The notes beneath the pieces were generated by a model. The model was not told where the DNA came from and ran no database searches. It saw only the letters and a list, made by a program, of their open reading frames with translations. Of a stretch of DNA of 64,000 bases, positions 7,861 through 16,320 are shown one piece after another. Within the stretch, counting starts at the first letter, position 1, and every line of letters begins with the position of its first letter. The translations under genes and the position numbers were made by a program. The DNA comes from Bacteroidaceae bacterium HV4-6-C5C (lineage in GTDB: Bacteria > Bacteroidota > Bacteroidia > Bacteroidales > Bacteroidaceae), in NCBI GenBank assembly GCA_007896885.1, contig VOIU01000019.1, positions 1 through 64,000 of the forward strand. Reading direction: 5' to 3'.

Positions 7861-8155
7861 AAACTGTACCCCTTTCGCTTCGAATTACTGTACCCCCTTG
7901 CGTTTTTTCGGAAAGGGGGTACAGTTTAGGTTAGATGCTTTGTCGTTTTTTGTCTTTTTCTTGGCTTTAGACTAAGACATGATAAACGAAAAAAGCCCCT
8001 CATATTCACTGAATATGAAGGGCTTGTCTTTCTTTTGGCGCCTCTTGTCGTAGGCTCTCTGCGGTATGGATGGGAAAGCCACCTTTTCAGGTTACTTATC
8101 TTAGTTTCAACGCTTTACCCTTTCAATTTTTCTCAGGGGGTACAGTTTAGGTTAG
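7861..8155. repeat. GTACAGTTTAGG repeat cluster beside the integrase
   Basis: A perfect 20-bp direct repeat GGGGGTACAGTTTAGGTTAG occurs at 7915-7934 and 8136-8155. Two imperfect inverted copies precede the first (AAACTGTACCCCTTTC at 7861-7876 and ACTGTACCCCCTT at about 7888-7900), so 7889-7920 also folds into a 10-bp GTACCCCCTT/AAGGGGGTAC stem. No coding frame of note lies between. Multiple short repeats near an element end resemble recombinase or transposase binding sites, for example ends of IS21-like elements or integrase arm sites; which one is undetermined. Confidence 0.6.
7989..8040. terminator. Bidirectional hairpin terminator
   Basis: AAGCCC-C-TCATATTC pairs with GAATATGA-A-GGGCTT around an ACT loop, preceded by A6 and followed by TGTCTTTCTTTT. 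It could stop transcription in both directions between the element and the tRNA gene. No gene reads into it closely from the left on the plus strand. Confidence 0.55.
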
Positions 8156-8218
8156 TATCTTCTAACTGTCTGTAAATTAACGCTAAAACTACTCATCACT
8201 TTAGCCACTTACTATATG

Positions 8219-8292
8219 CGGTGCGTACGGGACTCGAACCCGTGACCCCATGCGTGACAGGCATGTATTCTAACCAACTGAACTAACGCACC
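8219..8292 (-). tRNA. tRNA-Asp (GTC anticodon)
   Basis: On the minus strand the 74 bases fold as a complete cloverleaf: acceptor GGTGCGT/ACGCACC, D-arm with AGTTGGTTA, anticodon arm CATGC-CTGTCAC-GCATG with anticodon GTC, T-arm ACGGG-TTCGAGT-CCCGT, and discriminator G as expected for tRNA-Asp. CCA is not encoded. Its 3' end faces the integrase gene, about 455 bases away, so it is a likely attachment target of the mobile element. Confidence 0.96.
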
Positions 8293-8334
8293 ATTATTTT
8301 CTTTTTCGTGTCAACCGCTCCTCGATTGCGGATG

Positions 8335-8365
8335 CAAAGGTAGATAAAAGTTTTAAATCTGCAAT
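8335..8365 (-). promoter_or_regulatory. Promoter of tRNA-Asp
   Basis: On the minus strand TACCTTTG (8342-8335) matches the Bacteroidetes -7 element TAnnTTTG, with ATTG 19 bases upstream in the -33 position. It lies about 43 bases before the tRNA 5' end. Confidence 0.65.
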
Positions 8366-8522
8366 ACCCGCGCAGCTTTTTTTTATCTGTTTAGAAACGG
8401 TATTGAAAACACGTTTTAAACTTCTTGCAAGAAAACTTCATTGTTTGGCAGTAAATCGTTATTTTTGCGGACTTAAATAGTGAATCTTGTAATTGATAAC
8501 CGATAAAAAACGATAATTTAGG

Positions 8523-9380
8523 ATGATGGAAACGGCAAAACTGTTGCTTCACTGCCCCGACAGACCGGGGATTCTGGCTGAGGTGACGGACTTTATTACG
8601 GTGAACAAGGGGAATATTATCTATCTGGATCAGTATGTAGATCATGTGGAAAATATATTCTTTATGAGAATAGAATGGGAGTTGAAGGATTTCCTGGTTC
8701 CTCAAGAGAAGATTGAAGATTATTTCGCAACTTTATATGCTCAAAAGTATAGCATGAGTTTCCGTCTGTATTTCTCTGACGTGAAACCTAAAATGGCGAT
8801 CTTCGTATCTAAGATGTCTCATTGCTTGTTCGACTTGCTGGCTCGCTATACAGCGGGTGAATGGAATGTGGAAATCCCGTTGATTATCAGTAATCATCCC
8901 GATTTGCAGCATGTGGCGGAACGTTTTGGTATTCCTTTCTATTTGTTCCCTATTACGAAGGAGACAAAAGAGGAACAGGAAAAGAAGGAGATGGAGCTAC
9001 TCGAAAAGCATAACGTGAACTTTATTGTGCTGGCTCGCTATATGCAGGTAATCTCCAAACAGTTGATTGAAGCGTATCCTAACAGGATCATCAATATTCA
9101 TCACTCTTTCTTGCCGGCATTTGTGGGTGCTAAGCCTTATCATGCGGCTTTTGAACGTGGGGTGAAGATTATCGGGGCTACGAGTCATTATGTCACTTCG
9201 GAATTGGATGCCGGGCCTATCATCGAACAGGATGTGGTGCGCATTACGCATAAGGATGCCGTGGAGGATTTGGTGACGAAAGGTAAGGATTTGGAGAAGA
9301 TTGTACTCTCGCGTGCCGTGCGCAAGCATATCGAACGCAAAGTATTGGTCTATAAGAATAAAACAGTGATTTTCAATTAG
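8523..9380 (+). CDS. purU: Formyltetrahydrofolate deformylase
   Basis: 285 residues, full length for PurU. It hydrolyses 10-formyltetrahydrofolate to formate and tetrahydrofolate, balancing one-carbon pools and supplying formate. Residues 4-85 are an ACT domain (LLLHCPDRPGILAEVTDFI). From about 90 onward is the formyltransferase fold, with the catalytic set N191, H193 and a downstream Asp in NIHHSFLPAF and SELDAGPIIEQD. Two ATGs are adjacent; either start gives the same protein within one residue. hisH starts 7 bases after the stop, so it is probably transcribed with the histidine genes, which draw on the same folate/purine metabolism. Confidence 0.95.
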   Translation: MMETAKLLLHCPDRPGILAEVTDFITVNKGNIIYLDQYVDHVENIFFMRIEWELKDFLVPQEKIEDYFATLYAQKYSMSFRLYFSDVKPKMAIFVSKMSHCLFDLLARYTAGEWNVEIPLIISNHPDLQHVAERFGIPFYLFPITKETKEEQEKKEMELLEKHNVNFIVLARYMQVISKQLIEAYPNRIINIHHSFLPAFVGAKPYHAAFERGVKIIGATSHYVTSELDAGPIIEQDVVRITHKDAVEDLVTKGKDLEKIVLSRAVRKHIERKVLVYKNKTVIFN

Positions 9381-9386
9381 AATAGA

Positions 9387-9977
9387 ATGAAGGTTGCGGT
9401 AGTAAAATATAATGCAGGGAATATCCGCTCGGTGGATTATGCGTTGAAACGCTTAGGCGTTGAAGCGGTGATCACCGGGGATGAAGAGGCGTTGCGCTCT
9501 GCCGACAAGGTGATTTTCCCCGGTGTGGGAGAGGCGGCGACTACAATGGATTTCCTGCGCTCCCATGGTATGGACAGGCTGATTAAGGACCTGCGCCAGC
9601 CGGTGTTGGGCATTTGTCTGGGTATGCAGTTGATGTGTAGTCATTCCGAAGAGGGGGATGTGGATTGTCTGGGCATATTTGATGCGGACGTGAAGCGTTT
9701 TGTCTCTTTGAAGCATGAAGACAAGGTGCCGCACATGGGGTGGAACACTATAGGGCAGACCAACAGTGATTTGTTCAAGGAGTTCGACAAAGAGGAATTT
9801 GTCTACTTTGTGCACAGTTTTTATGTGCCTCTAAGTAATGATACTGCCGCGGTTACGGATTATATTCATCCTTTTAGTGCAGCATTGCATAAGGATAATT
9901 TTTACGCTACTCAGTTCCATCCCGAGAAAAGCGGGACAGTGGGTGAGCGCATTTTACGTAACTTCCTGGAACTTTAA
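9387..9977 (+). CDS. hisH: Imidazole glycerol phosphate synthase glutaminase subunit
   Basis: 196 residues. HisH is the class I glutamine amidotransferase that releases ammonia from glutamine and channels it to HisF for closure of the imidazole ring. The nucleophile is C77 in GICLGMQLM, with H178 and E180 in QFHPEKSG completing the triad. The oxyanion region GVGEAATTM is also present. It is followed 11 bases later by hisA, whose ribosome site AAGGAGAAG overlaps the end of this gene's trailer, so the genes are one operon. The other his genes are not in the window. Confidence 0.96.
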   Translation: MKVAVVKYNAGNIRSVDYALKRLGVEAVITGDEEALRSADKVIFPGVGEAATTMDFLRSHGMDRLIKDLRQPVLGICLGMQLMCSHSEEGDVDCLGIFDADVKRFVSLKHEDKVPHMGWNTIGQTNSDLFKEFDKEEFVYFVHSFYVPLSNDTAAVTDYIHPFSAALHKDNFYATQFHPEKSGTVGERILRNFLEL

Positions 9978-9987
9978 TAAGGAGAAG

Positions 9988-10707
9988 ATGATAGAACTGA
10001 TTCCTGCTATTGATATTATTGATGGAAAATGTGTGAGGCTTTCGCAAGGAGATTATGCCAGCAAAAAGGTGTATAATGAGAACCCTGTTGAAGTAGCCAA
10101 AGAGTTGGAAGAGCATGGCATCAGACGCTTGCATGTGGTGGATCTGGATGGAGCGGCTTCGAATCATGTGGTGAATTACCGCACGTTGGAGCAGATTGCT
10201 TCGCGTACTTCGCTGGTCATTGATTTTGGTGGCGGGGTGAAGAGCGATGAGGATTTGGTGATTGCTTTTGAAAATGGTGCACAGATGGTGACCGGCGGTA
10301 GTATAGCGGTGAAGAATCCGGAGATATTTGGTCGTTGGCTGGATAAATACGGTAGCGGGAAGATTATTCTCGGTGCGGATGTAAAGGATAGAACCATTGC
10401 GGTGAATGGCTGGAAAGATGAGAGCGCTTGTGAGTTGTTTCCGTTTTTGGAGGACTATGTCAAGAAAGGCATCACTAAGGTGATTTGTACCGACATTAGT
10501 TGCGACGGCATGCTGCAAGGCCCGTCGATTGATTTATATAAGGATATTCTGGCTCAATTTCCCGACTTGTATCTTATTGCCAGTGGAGGAGTGAGTTGTG
10601 CCGAAGATATCCGTGTGCTGGAAGCCGCAGGGGTGCCGGGAGTTATCTTTGGAAAGGCTTTGTATGAGGGACGGATCTCTTTTAAAGAGTTGGAAGCGTT
10701 CCTTTAA
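9988..10707 (+). CDS. hisA: ProFAR isomerase (HisA)
   Basis: 239 residues when started at the ATG at 9988, which follows a strong AAGGAG site; the longer upstream frame overlaps hisH in another frame and is not real. It converts ProFAR to PRFAR by an Amadori rearrangement. The (beta/alpha)8 barrel shows [17 protein letters not shown] with catalytic Asp near residue 9, the phosphate-binding IDFGGGVKS, and the second Asp region [14 protein letters not shown], ending with ASGGVS. Length and motifs are normal. It lies between hisH and hisF in the expected order. Confidence 0.96.
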   Translation: MIELIPAIDIIDGKCVRLSQGDYASKKVYNENPVEVAKELEEHGIRRLHVVDLDGAASNHVVNYRTLEQIASRTSLVIDFGGGVKSDEDLVIAFENGAQMVTGGSIAVKNPEIFGRWLDKYGSGKIILGADVKDRTIAVNGWKDESACELFPFLEDYVKKGITKVICTDISCDGMLQGPSIDLYKDILAQFPDLYLIASGGVSCAEDIRVLEAAGVPGVIFGKALYEGRISFKELEAFL

Positions 10708-10839
10708 TACTTGTTTTAATATTTGCTTTTATGCTTGCTTTTGTAAAGCTGCGGATTAGTGTCCGCTTGATTGCTATAAGGCTCGGTTTATAACAAGTGA
10801 TATGTAAGAGATTGATTTTCATTATTAAGATATATTATT

Positions 10840-11604
10840 GTGTTAGCTAAAAGAATAATTCCCTGTCTGGATATCAAGGATGGACAGACTGTAAAAGGGA
10901 CGAATTTTGTGAATCTGCGTCAGGCGGGTGATCCGGTGGAGCTGGCTCGCGCTTATAGCGAACAAGGTGCTGACGAACTGGTGTTCCTCGATATTACCGC
11001 CAGCTTTGAGGAACGCAAGACGTTTACTGAACTGGTGAAACGTATCGCGGCTAACATAAGTATTCCGTTTACCGTGGGTGGGGGAATTAATGAGTTGAGT
11101 GATGTGGATCGGTTGTTGAGCGCCGGAGCGGATAAGATTTCCATTAATTCTTCGGCTATTCGCAATCCGCAGTTGATTGATGAGATTGCCCGTAATTACG
11201 GTTCGCAGGTGTGCGTGCTGGCGGTTGATGCCAAATGTACGGAAAAAGGCTGGTGGTGCTACCTGAATGGAGGTCGCATAGAGACCGACAAGGAGCTGTT
11301 TGCATGGACTAAAGAAGCTCAGGAAAGAGGTGCGGGTGAGATTCTTTTCACCAGCATGAATCATGATGGGGTGAAGACGGGTTATGCCAACGAGGCGCTT
11401 GCTCAATTGGCTGATAATCTTTCTATTCCTGTCATCGCATCAGGAGGAGCCGGAACAAAAGAGCATTTCCGTGATGTTTTTATACAGGGAAAATCAGATG
11501 CAGCCTTGGCTGCCAGTGTTTTTCATTTCGGAGAAATTAAAATTCCCGATTTAAAATCGTATCTTTGCGCCCAAGGTATTTCCGTTAGGAAAGTTGAACG
11601 TTAG
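10840..11604 (+). CDS. hisF: Imidazole glycerol phosphate synthase cyclase subunit
   Basis: 254 residues starting at a GTG ([20 protein letters not shown]), the canonical HisF N-terminus. HisF uses ammonia from HisH to turn PRFAR into imidazole glycerol phosphate and AICAR. Catalytic D11 (PCLDIKDG) and the second Asp in VLAVDAK are present, as are the phosphate sites VGGGINEL and ASGGAGT. A 132-base gap separates it from hisA, larger than the others in the operon, and no clear terminator is seen there, so read-through is likely. Confidence 0.96.
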   Translation: MLAKRIIPCLDIKDGQTVKGTNFVNLRQAGDPVELARAYSEQGADELVFLDITASFEERKTFTELVKRIAANISIPFTVGGGINELSDVDRLLSAGADKISINSSAIRNPQLIDEIARNYGSQVCVLAVDAKCTEKGWWCYLNGGRIETDKELFAWTKEAQERGAGEILFTSMNHDGVKTGYANEALAQLADNLSIPVIASGGAGTKEHFRDVFIQGKSDAALAASVFHFGEIKIPDLKSYLCAQGISVRKVER

Positions 11605-11650
11605 CGGAAGATATTTTTTTAGATCATTCACTATTATACAAAATAGATAA

Positions 11651-12262
11651 ATGGACTTGGACTTTGATAAAATGGACGGATTGGTTCCGGCTATCATACA
11701 GGATGCAGATACCGCTAAGGTATTGATGCTTGGCTTTATGAATAAGGAGGCCTATGAGAAGACCGTTGAAACCGGCAAAGTTACTTTCTTCAGTCGCACA
11801 AAGAACAGATTGTGGACAAAAGGTGAGGAAAGCGGTAATTTTTTGAATGTTGTTTCTTTGAAAGAAGATTGCGACAGCGATACGTTACTGATACAAGTCC
11901 ATCCCGTGGGCCCTGTATGTCATACGGGTGCCGATACTTGCTGGGGCGAGAAGAATGAACAACCTGTGATGTTCCTAAAGGAGCTGCAGGACTTTATAGA
12001 CGAGCGTCACCGTAAAATGCCGGAAGGTTCATACACTACAAGTTTGTTTGAATCCGGTGTAAATAAAATGGCGCAAAAAGTGGGTGAGGAAGCCGTTGAA
12101 ACGGTGATTGAAGCAACCAACGGTACGGATGACCGTTTGATCTACGAAGGCGCCGATCTGCTTTATCATTTGATTGTGTTATTGACTTCGAAGGGTTATC
12201 GCATTGAAGATCTTGCACGTGAGTTGCAGGAGCGTCATAGCGCAACTTGGAAGAGGCATTAA
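11651..12262 (+). CDS. hisI: Bifunctional phosphoribosyl-AMP cyclohydrolase / phosphoribosyl-ATP pyrophosphatase
   Basis: 203 residues, the HisIE fusion. The N-terminal half is the Zn-dependent cyclohydrolase, with TFFSRTKNRLWTKGEESG and the metal-binding cysteines in GPVCHTGADTCW. From about residue 115 is the HisE pyrophosphohydrolase helical domain with KVGEEAVETVIEA. Together they catalyse steps 2 and 3 of histidine synthesis. It closes the his cluster in this window; ftsE starts only 14 bases after its stop, suggesting shared transcription by proximity rather than function. Confidence 0.96.
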   Translation: MDLDFDKMDGLVPAIIQDADTAKVLMLGFMNKEAYEKTVETGKVTFFSRTKNRLWTKGEESGNFLNVVSLKEDCDSDTLLIQVHPVGPVCHTGADTCWGEKNEQPVMFLKELQDFIDERHRKMPEGSYTTSLFESGVNKMAQKVGEEAVETVIEATNGTDDRLIYEGADLLYHLIVLLTSKGYRIEDLARELQERHSATWKRH

Positions 12263-12275
12263 ATAGAAATTGGTG

Positions 12276-12995
12276 ATGAATGAACCGCTGATACGATATA
12301 AGAATGTAGAGATACATCAACAGGAGGTCTGTGTACTCAAAGAGGTCAATTTGGAATTGAACAAGGGAGAGTTTGCATATCTTATCGGAAAGGTTGGCTC
12401 GGGCAAGACCAGTCTGTTGAAGACTTTCTATGCGGAGCTGGATATCGCTTCGGGAGAGGCGGAAGTATTAGGATGCGACATGAGGCACATCAAACGCAAG
12501 CATGTGCCCCAACTGAGACGTAAACTGGGTATAGTCTTTCAGGATTTCCAACTGTTGATAGACCGTACGGTTTATGATAATCTGGCTTTCGTGCTACATG
12601 CTACGGGCTGGAAAGATAAGGCTGAGGTAAAGACCAGGATTGAAGAGGTATTGAAACAGGTGGGAATGTCCAGTAAGGGTAATAAGTTACCCAGTGAGCT
12701 TTCCGGCGGAGAGCAACAGCGTGTCGTTATTGCACGTGCTGTGCTGAATTCACCCGAGATCATACTTGCCGATGAACCTACGGGCAATCTGGATGCCGAG
12801 ACGGGACGTGCCATCACGCAGCTGTTGCACGATATTAGTGACTCGGGCACGCTGGTGGTCATGACAACCCATAATTTGCAATTGCTCAAGGAATATCCGG
12901 GTAAGGTGTTCCGCTGCGCTAATCATGTAATGTCCGATATCACGGAAGATTATGCCGAAGCGGGAGAGGTGAAAGAAAAAATAAATAATATATAA
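12276..12995 (+). CDS. ftsE: Cell-division ABC transporter ATP-binding protein FtsE
   Basis: 239 residues from the ATG at 12276; TTG and GTG codons just upstream are less likely. Walker A is GKVGSGKTS, the Q-loop is VFQDFQLL, the ABC signature LSGGEQQRV, and Walker B IILADEPTGNLD. FtsE and the membrane protein FtsX form a complex that couples cytokinesis to peptidoglycan hydrolase activation; the closest relatives of this sequence are FtsE rather than LolD or MacB. ftsX is not adjacent, as is usual in Bacteroides. It is placed between hisIE and lysC with short gaps. Confidence 0.85.
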   Translation: MNEPLIRYKNVEIHQQEVCVLKEVNLELNKGEFAYLIGKVGSGKTSLLKTFYAELDIASGEAEVLGCDMRHIKRKHVPQLRRKLGIVFQDFQLLIDRTVYDNLAFVLHATGWKDKAEVKTRIEEVLKQVGMSSKGNKLPSELSGGEQQRVVIARAVLNSPEIILADEPTGNLDAETGRAITQLLHDISDSGTLVVMTTHNLQLLKEYPGKVFRCANHVMSDITEDYAEAGEVKEKINNI

Positions 12996-13016
12996 TCATT
13001 TAATACAGGAACGAAA

Positions 13017-14333
13017 ATGAAAGTTTTAAAGTTTGGAGGAACTTCCGTCGGTTCGGCGCAGCGTATGCAGGAAGTAGCCAAATTGATTACCGATGGTGAA
13101 CGTAAGATTGTTGTTCTTTCGGCAATGTCAGGAACTACCAATACGTTGGTAGAAATTTCGGATTATCTGTACAAGAAAAACCCCGAAGGTGCCAATGAAA
13201 TAATCAACAAGCTTGAAGTGAAGTATAAACAGCATGTGAATGAACTCTTCACCACGGCAGAATATAAACAAAAAGGACTTGATTTGATTAAGTCTCATTT
13301 TGATTATTTGCGTTCTTTTACTAAAGATCTTTTCACTTTGTTTGAAGATAAGGTGGTTTTAGCACAGGGAGAGCTTATCTCTACCAACATGGTAAACTAT
13401 TATCTGCAAGAATGTGGTGTGAAATCCGTTTTACTTCCTGCTCTCGAATTCATGCGTACGGACAAAAATGCTGAACCCGATCCTGTATATATTAAAGATA
13501 AACTTAAAAATCAACTTGATCTGCATCCGGATGCTGAAATCTATATCACTCAGGGTTTCATCTGCCGCAATTCATACGGTGAGATTGATAATCTGCAGCG
13601 TGGTGGTAGCGACTATACCGCTTCTTTAATCGGAGCTGCTGTTAAGGCTTCGGAAATCCAGATTTGGACCGATATTGACGGTATGCACAACAACGATCCG
13701 CGTGTGGTGGATAAGACCGAGCCTGTACGTCATCTTCATTTTGAAGAGGCTGCGGAGTTGGCTTATTTCGGTGCAAAGATTCTGCATCCTACTTGTATTC
13801 AGCCTGCCAAATATGCTAATATTCCGGTACGCTTGTTGAATACAATGGATCCTACCGCTCCCGGTACAATGATCTCCAATGATACGGAGAAAGGACGCAT
13901 CAAGGCTGTTGCTGCAAAAGATAATATCACCGCTATCAAGATTAAGTCGGGACGTATGTTGTTGGCTTATGGTTTCTTGCGTAAGGTGTTTGAAATCTTT
14001 GAAAGTTACCAGACTTCAATTGATATGATCTGTACTTCCGAGGTGGGTGTTTCGGTATCTATTGACAACGTGAAGCACCTCAATGAGATTGTGGACGATC
14101 TGAAAAAATATGGTACGGTAACCGTCGACAAAGATATGTGTATTATCTGTGTAGTAGGTGATTTGGAATGGGAGAATGTCGGTTTTGAAGCAAGAGCATT
14201 GGATGCTATGCGTGATATACCGGTGCGAATGATCTCCTTCGGTGGAAGTAATTACAATATTTCGTTCCTGATCAAGGAATGTGACAAGAAGAAAGCGCTT
14301 CAGGCTTTAAGTGACTCGCTTTTTAATATTTAA
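13017..14333 (+). CDS. lysC: Aspartate kinase, monofunctional
   Basis: 438 residues. It phosphorylates aspartate, the first step to lysine, threonine, methionine and diaminopimelate. The N-terminus KVLKFGGTSVGSA is the kinase nucleotide site; RGGSDYTASLIGAA and the substrate region WTDIDGMHNNDPR follow. The last about 140 residues carry paired ACT domains (SVSIDNVKHL, RMISFGGSNYNISFL) typical of feedback control. It is not fused to homoserine dehydrogenase. The gene sits upstream of lysA but a terminator separates them. No lysine riboswitch is visible in the 21-base gap before it. Confidence 0.95.
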   Translation: MKVLKFGGTSVGSAQRMQEVAKLITDGERKIVVLSAMSGTTNTLVEISDYLYKKNPEGANEIINKLEVKYKQHVNELFTTAEYKQKGLDLIKSHFDYLRSFTKDLFTLFEDKVVLAQGELISTNMVNYYLQECGVKSVLLPALEFMRTDKNAEPDPVYIKDKLKNQLDLHPDAEIYITQGFICRNSYGEIDNLQRGGSDYTASLIGAAVKASEIQIWTDIDGMHNNDPRVVDKTEPVRHLHFEEAAELAYFGAKILHPTCIQPAKYANIPVRLLNTMDPTAPGTMISNDTEKGRIKAVAAKDNITAIKIKSGRMLLAYGFLRKVFEIFESYQTSIDMICTSEVGVSVSIDNVKHLNEIVDDLKKYGTVTVDKDMCIICVVGDLEWENVGFEARALDAMRDIPVRMISFGGSNYNISFLIKECDKKKALQALSDSLFNI

Positions 14334-14339
14334 TGTATA

Positions 14340-14376
14340 GGGGCGCTTTTGTAGTATTTCAAAAGCGCCCTTTTTC
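14340..14376 (+). terminator. Terminator after lysC
   Basis: GGGCGCTTTTG pairs perfectly with CAAAAGCGCCC around a TAGTATTT loop, followed by TTTTTCCC. It begins 8 bases after the lysC stop and separates it from lysA, though partial read-through is possible. Confidence 0.88.
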
Positions 14377-14394
14377 CCTAATTTAAAATATAGT

Positions 14395-15558
14395 ATGATG
14401 AAAGGTAGTTTCCCTATAGATAAATTCCGTGAGTTACGTACTCCTTTTTATTATTATGATACGGATGTGTTGCAAAAGACATTGGATGATGTTTGTGCTT
14501 TAGCCGGTAATTATTATAATTACGAGGTTCATTATGCTGTCAAGGCGAATGCCAATCATAAAGTGCTTTCCATCATACGTGAGAAAGGACTTGGGGCTGA
14601 CTGTGTAAGCGGTGGTGAGGTTCGCGCTGCAGTTAAAGCCGGTTTCCCTGCTTCTAAGATTGTCTTTGCAGGGGTAGGTAAAGCCGATTGGGAGATAAAC
14701 CTGGCTTTGGATTATGACATATTCTGCTTCAATGTGGAGTCGGTTCCGGAGCTGCAGGTGATTAACGAACTGGCTGCTGCTAAAGGAAAAGTTGCCAGCG
14801 TTGCTTTTCGTATAAATCCTAATGTGGGTGCTCATACTCATGCCAACATTACTACCGGTCTGGCCGAAAATAAGTTTGGTATAAGTCTGGAGGATATGGA
14901 TGGCGTCATTGATCTTGCATTGACATTAAAGAATATAAAGTTCCTCGGTTTGCATTTCCATATTGGTTCGCAGATTCTTGATATGAGTGACTTCGTGGCA
15001 CTCTCCAAAAGGATTAACGAGTTACAAGATAAGCTTGAAGCACGCCAGATATCCATTGGACACATTAATGTAGGAGGTGGACTTGGCATTGATTATAAGA
15101 ATCCGAACGGTAATTTGATACCCGATTTCAAAAGTTATTTCAGTACCTATGCCGAACATTTGAAACTCCGTCCCGGTCAGGCTTTACATTTTGAGTTGGG
15201 AAGAGCTATCGTAGGTCAGTGCGGGTCATTGATCTCACGGGTGCTGTACGTAAAGCAGGGTGCGAATAAGCAATTCGCCATTCTTGATGCAGGAATGACC
15301 GATCTTATTCGTCCGGCATTGTATCAGGCTCATCATAAGATAGAAAATATTACTTCGGAAGAAGCTGCCGAAAAGTATGATGTGGTAGGACCTATCTGCG
15401 AATCTTCGGATGTATTCGATAAGGCAGTGTCGCTGAATAAAGTGAAAAGAGGTGACCTCATTGCTCTTCGTTCTGCCGGTGCTTATGGTGAAATTATGGC
15501 TTCAAGCTATAACTGCCGTGAGTTGCCGCATGGTTATACGTCTGCCGAGTTGATTTAA
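14395..15558 (+). CDS. lysA: Diaminopimelate decarboxylase
   Basis: 387 residues. A fold-type III PLP enzyme that decarboxylates meso-diaminopimelate to lysine. The PLP lysine lies in VHYAVKANANHKV, followed by GADCVSGGEV, HFHIGSQ, NVGGGLGIDY, the ELGRAIVG phosphate segment and the active-site CESSDVF. The N-terminus is shorter than in E. coli LysA, as usual for Bacteroidetes. Two ATGs (14395, 14398) are adjacent. It uses the same diaminopimelate that feeds peptidoglycan, and lies next to aspartate kinase, so the locus covers the start and end of the lysine pathway. Confidence 0.94.
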   Translation: MMKGSFPIDKFRELRTPFYYYDTDVLQKTLDDVCALAGNYYNYEVHYAVKANANHKVLSIIREKGLGADCVSGGEVRAAVKAGFPASKIVFAGVGKADWEINLALDYDIFCFNVESVPELQVINELAAAKGKVASVAFRINPNVGAHTHANITTGLAENKFGISLEDMDGVIDLALTLKNIKFLGLHFHIGSQILDMSDFVALSKRINELQDKLEARQISIGHINVGGGLGIDYKNPNGNLIPDFKSYFSTYAEHLKLRPGQALHFELGRAIVGQCGSLISRVLYVKQGANKQFAILDAGMTDLIRPALYQAHHKIENITSEEAAEKYDVVGPICESSDVFDKAVSLNKVKRGDLIALRSAGAYGEIMASSYNCRELPHGYTSAELI

Positions 15559-15687
15559 TTGCGGGTATACGACTTTTGCATAAAGGAAAGTGTTCTTATA
15601 AATTGATTAAAAAATGTTATAGGGAAAACAATCCATAGGACATCGTGTTTTAATTATATTTAAACACACTTAATAAAAAGTCGAATT

Positions 15688-16170
15688 ATGATTACTGAAA
15701 AATTACAGAATGCAATTAATGAACAGATTACGGCTGAATTGTGGTCTGCGAACTTGTATTTAGCCATGTCTTTCTATATGGAGAAGGAAGGTTATTCGGG
15801 TATGGCACATTGGTTGAAAAGACAGTGGAGTGAAGAAACGGGGCACGCTTGTGCATTAGCTGGCTATGTGATTAGACGTGGTGGAAAAGCTAAGGTAGAT
15901 AAGATTGATGTGGTTCCTAATGATTTCGGTACTCCTTTGGAAGTTTTTGAACAAGTGTATAAACATGAACGCCGGATATCCGAACTCGTTGACAAGTTGG
16001 TTGATGTAGCTGCTGCTGAAAAGGATAAAGCCAGTCAGGACTTCTTGTGGGGATTTGTCCGCGAGCAAGTTGAAGAAGAAGCTACCGCTATGAGCATTGT
16101 CGATATGGTTAAGAAAGCTGGTGAATCCGGTATATTCTTTATTGATGCTAAATTAGGTGAACGTAAATAA
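15688..16170 (+). CDS. ftnA: Non-haem ferritin
   Basis: 160 residues, a bacterial ferritin that oxidises Fe(II) and stores iron in a 24-subunit shell. The ferroxidase ligands fall in ITAELWSANLYLAMSFYMEK, EETGHA and EQVEEEATAM in the normal spacing of a four-helix bundle. No haem-binding Met signature of bacterioferritin is apparent. Flanked by its own terminator downstream and a 129-base gap upstream, it is a single-gene unit. Induction by iron or oxygen is known for Bacteroides ferritin, but no operator can be assigned here. Confidence 0.95.
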   Translation: MITEKLQNAINEQITAELWSANLYLAMSFYMEKEGYSGMAHWLKRQWSEETGHACALAGYVIRRGGKAKVDKIDVVPNDFGTPLEVFEQVYKHERRISELVDKLVDVAAAEKDKASQDFLWGFVREQVEEEATAMSIVDMVKKAGESGIFFIDAKLGERK

Positions 16171-16187
16171 GTGTTTCTGTTTATGAG

Positions 16188-16232
16188 AACAGCCCCTTTT
16201 ACAATGTAAATTGTAAAAGGGGCTGTTTTTTA
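16188..16232 (+). terminator. Terminator of ferritin gene
   Basis: A perfect 17-bp stem, AACAGCCCCTTTTACAA with TTGTAAAAGGGGCTGTT, loop TGTAAA, then T5. It starts 18 bases past the ferritin stop. The A-rich mirror side may also serve kbl reading from the other strand, whose gene ends at 16321. Confidence 0.9.
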
Positions 16233-16320
16233 TAATTGCTTTTTATGGGATGCTCTGCCCATTGGGGTATTTAGCGGGTATACTTTCTACATCCTTTTTG
16301 AACAATATAAGCTTTTCTTC

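Noticed and set aside
9838..9987. Longer N-terminus for hisA
   Set aside because: It overlaps hisH; the ATG at 9988 has a strong ribosome site and the family N-terminus.
12996..13016. Lysine riboswitch before aspartate kinase
   Set aside because: The gap is only 21 bases, too short for the structure.
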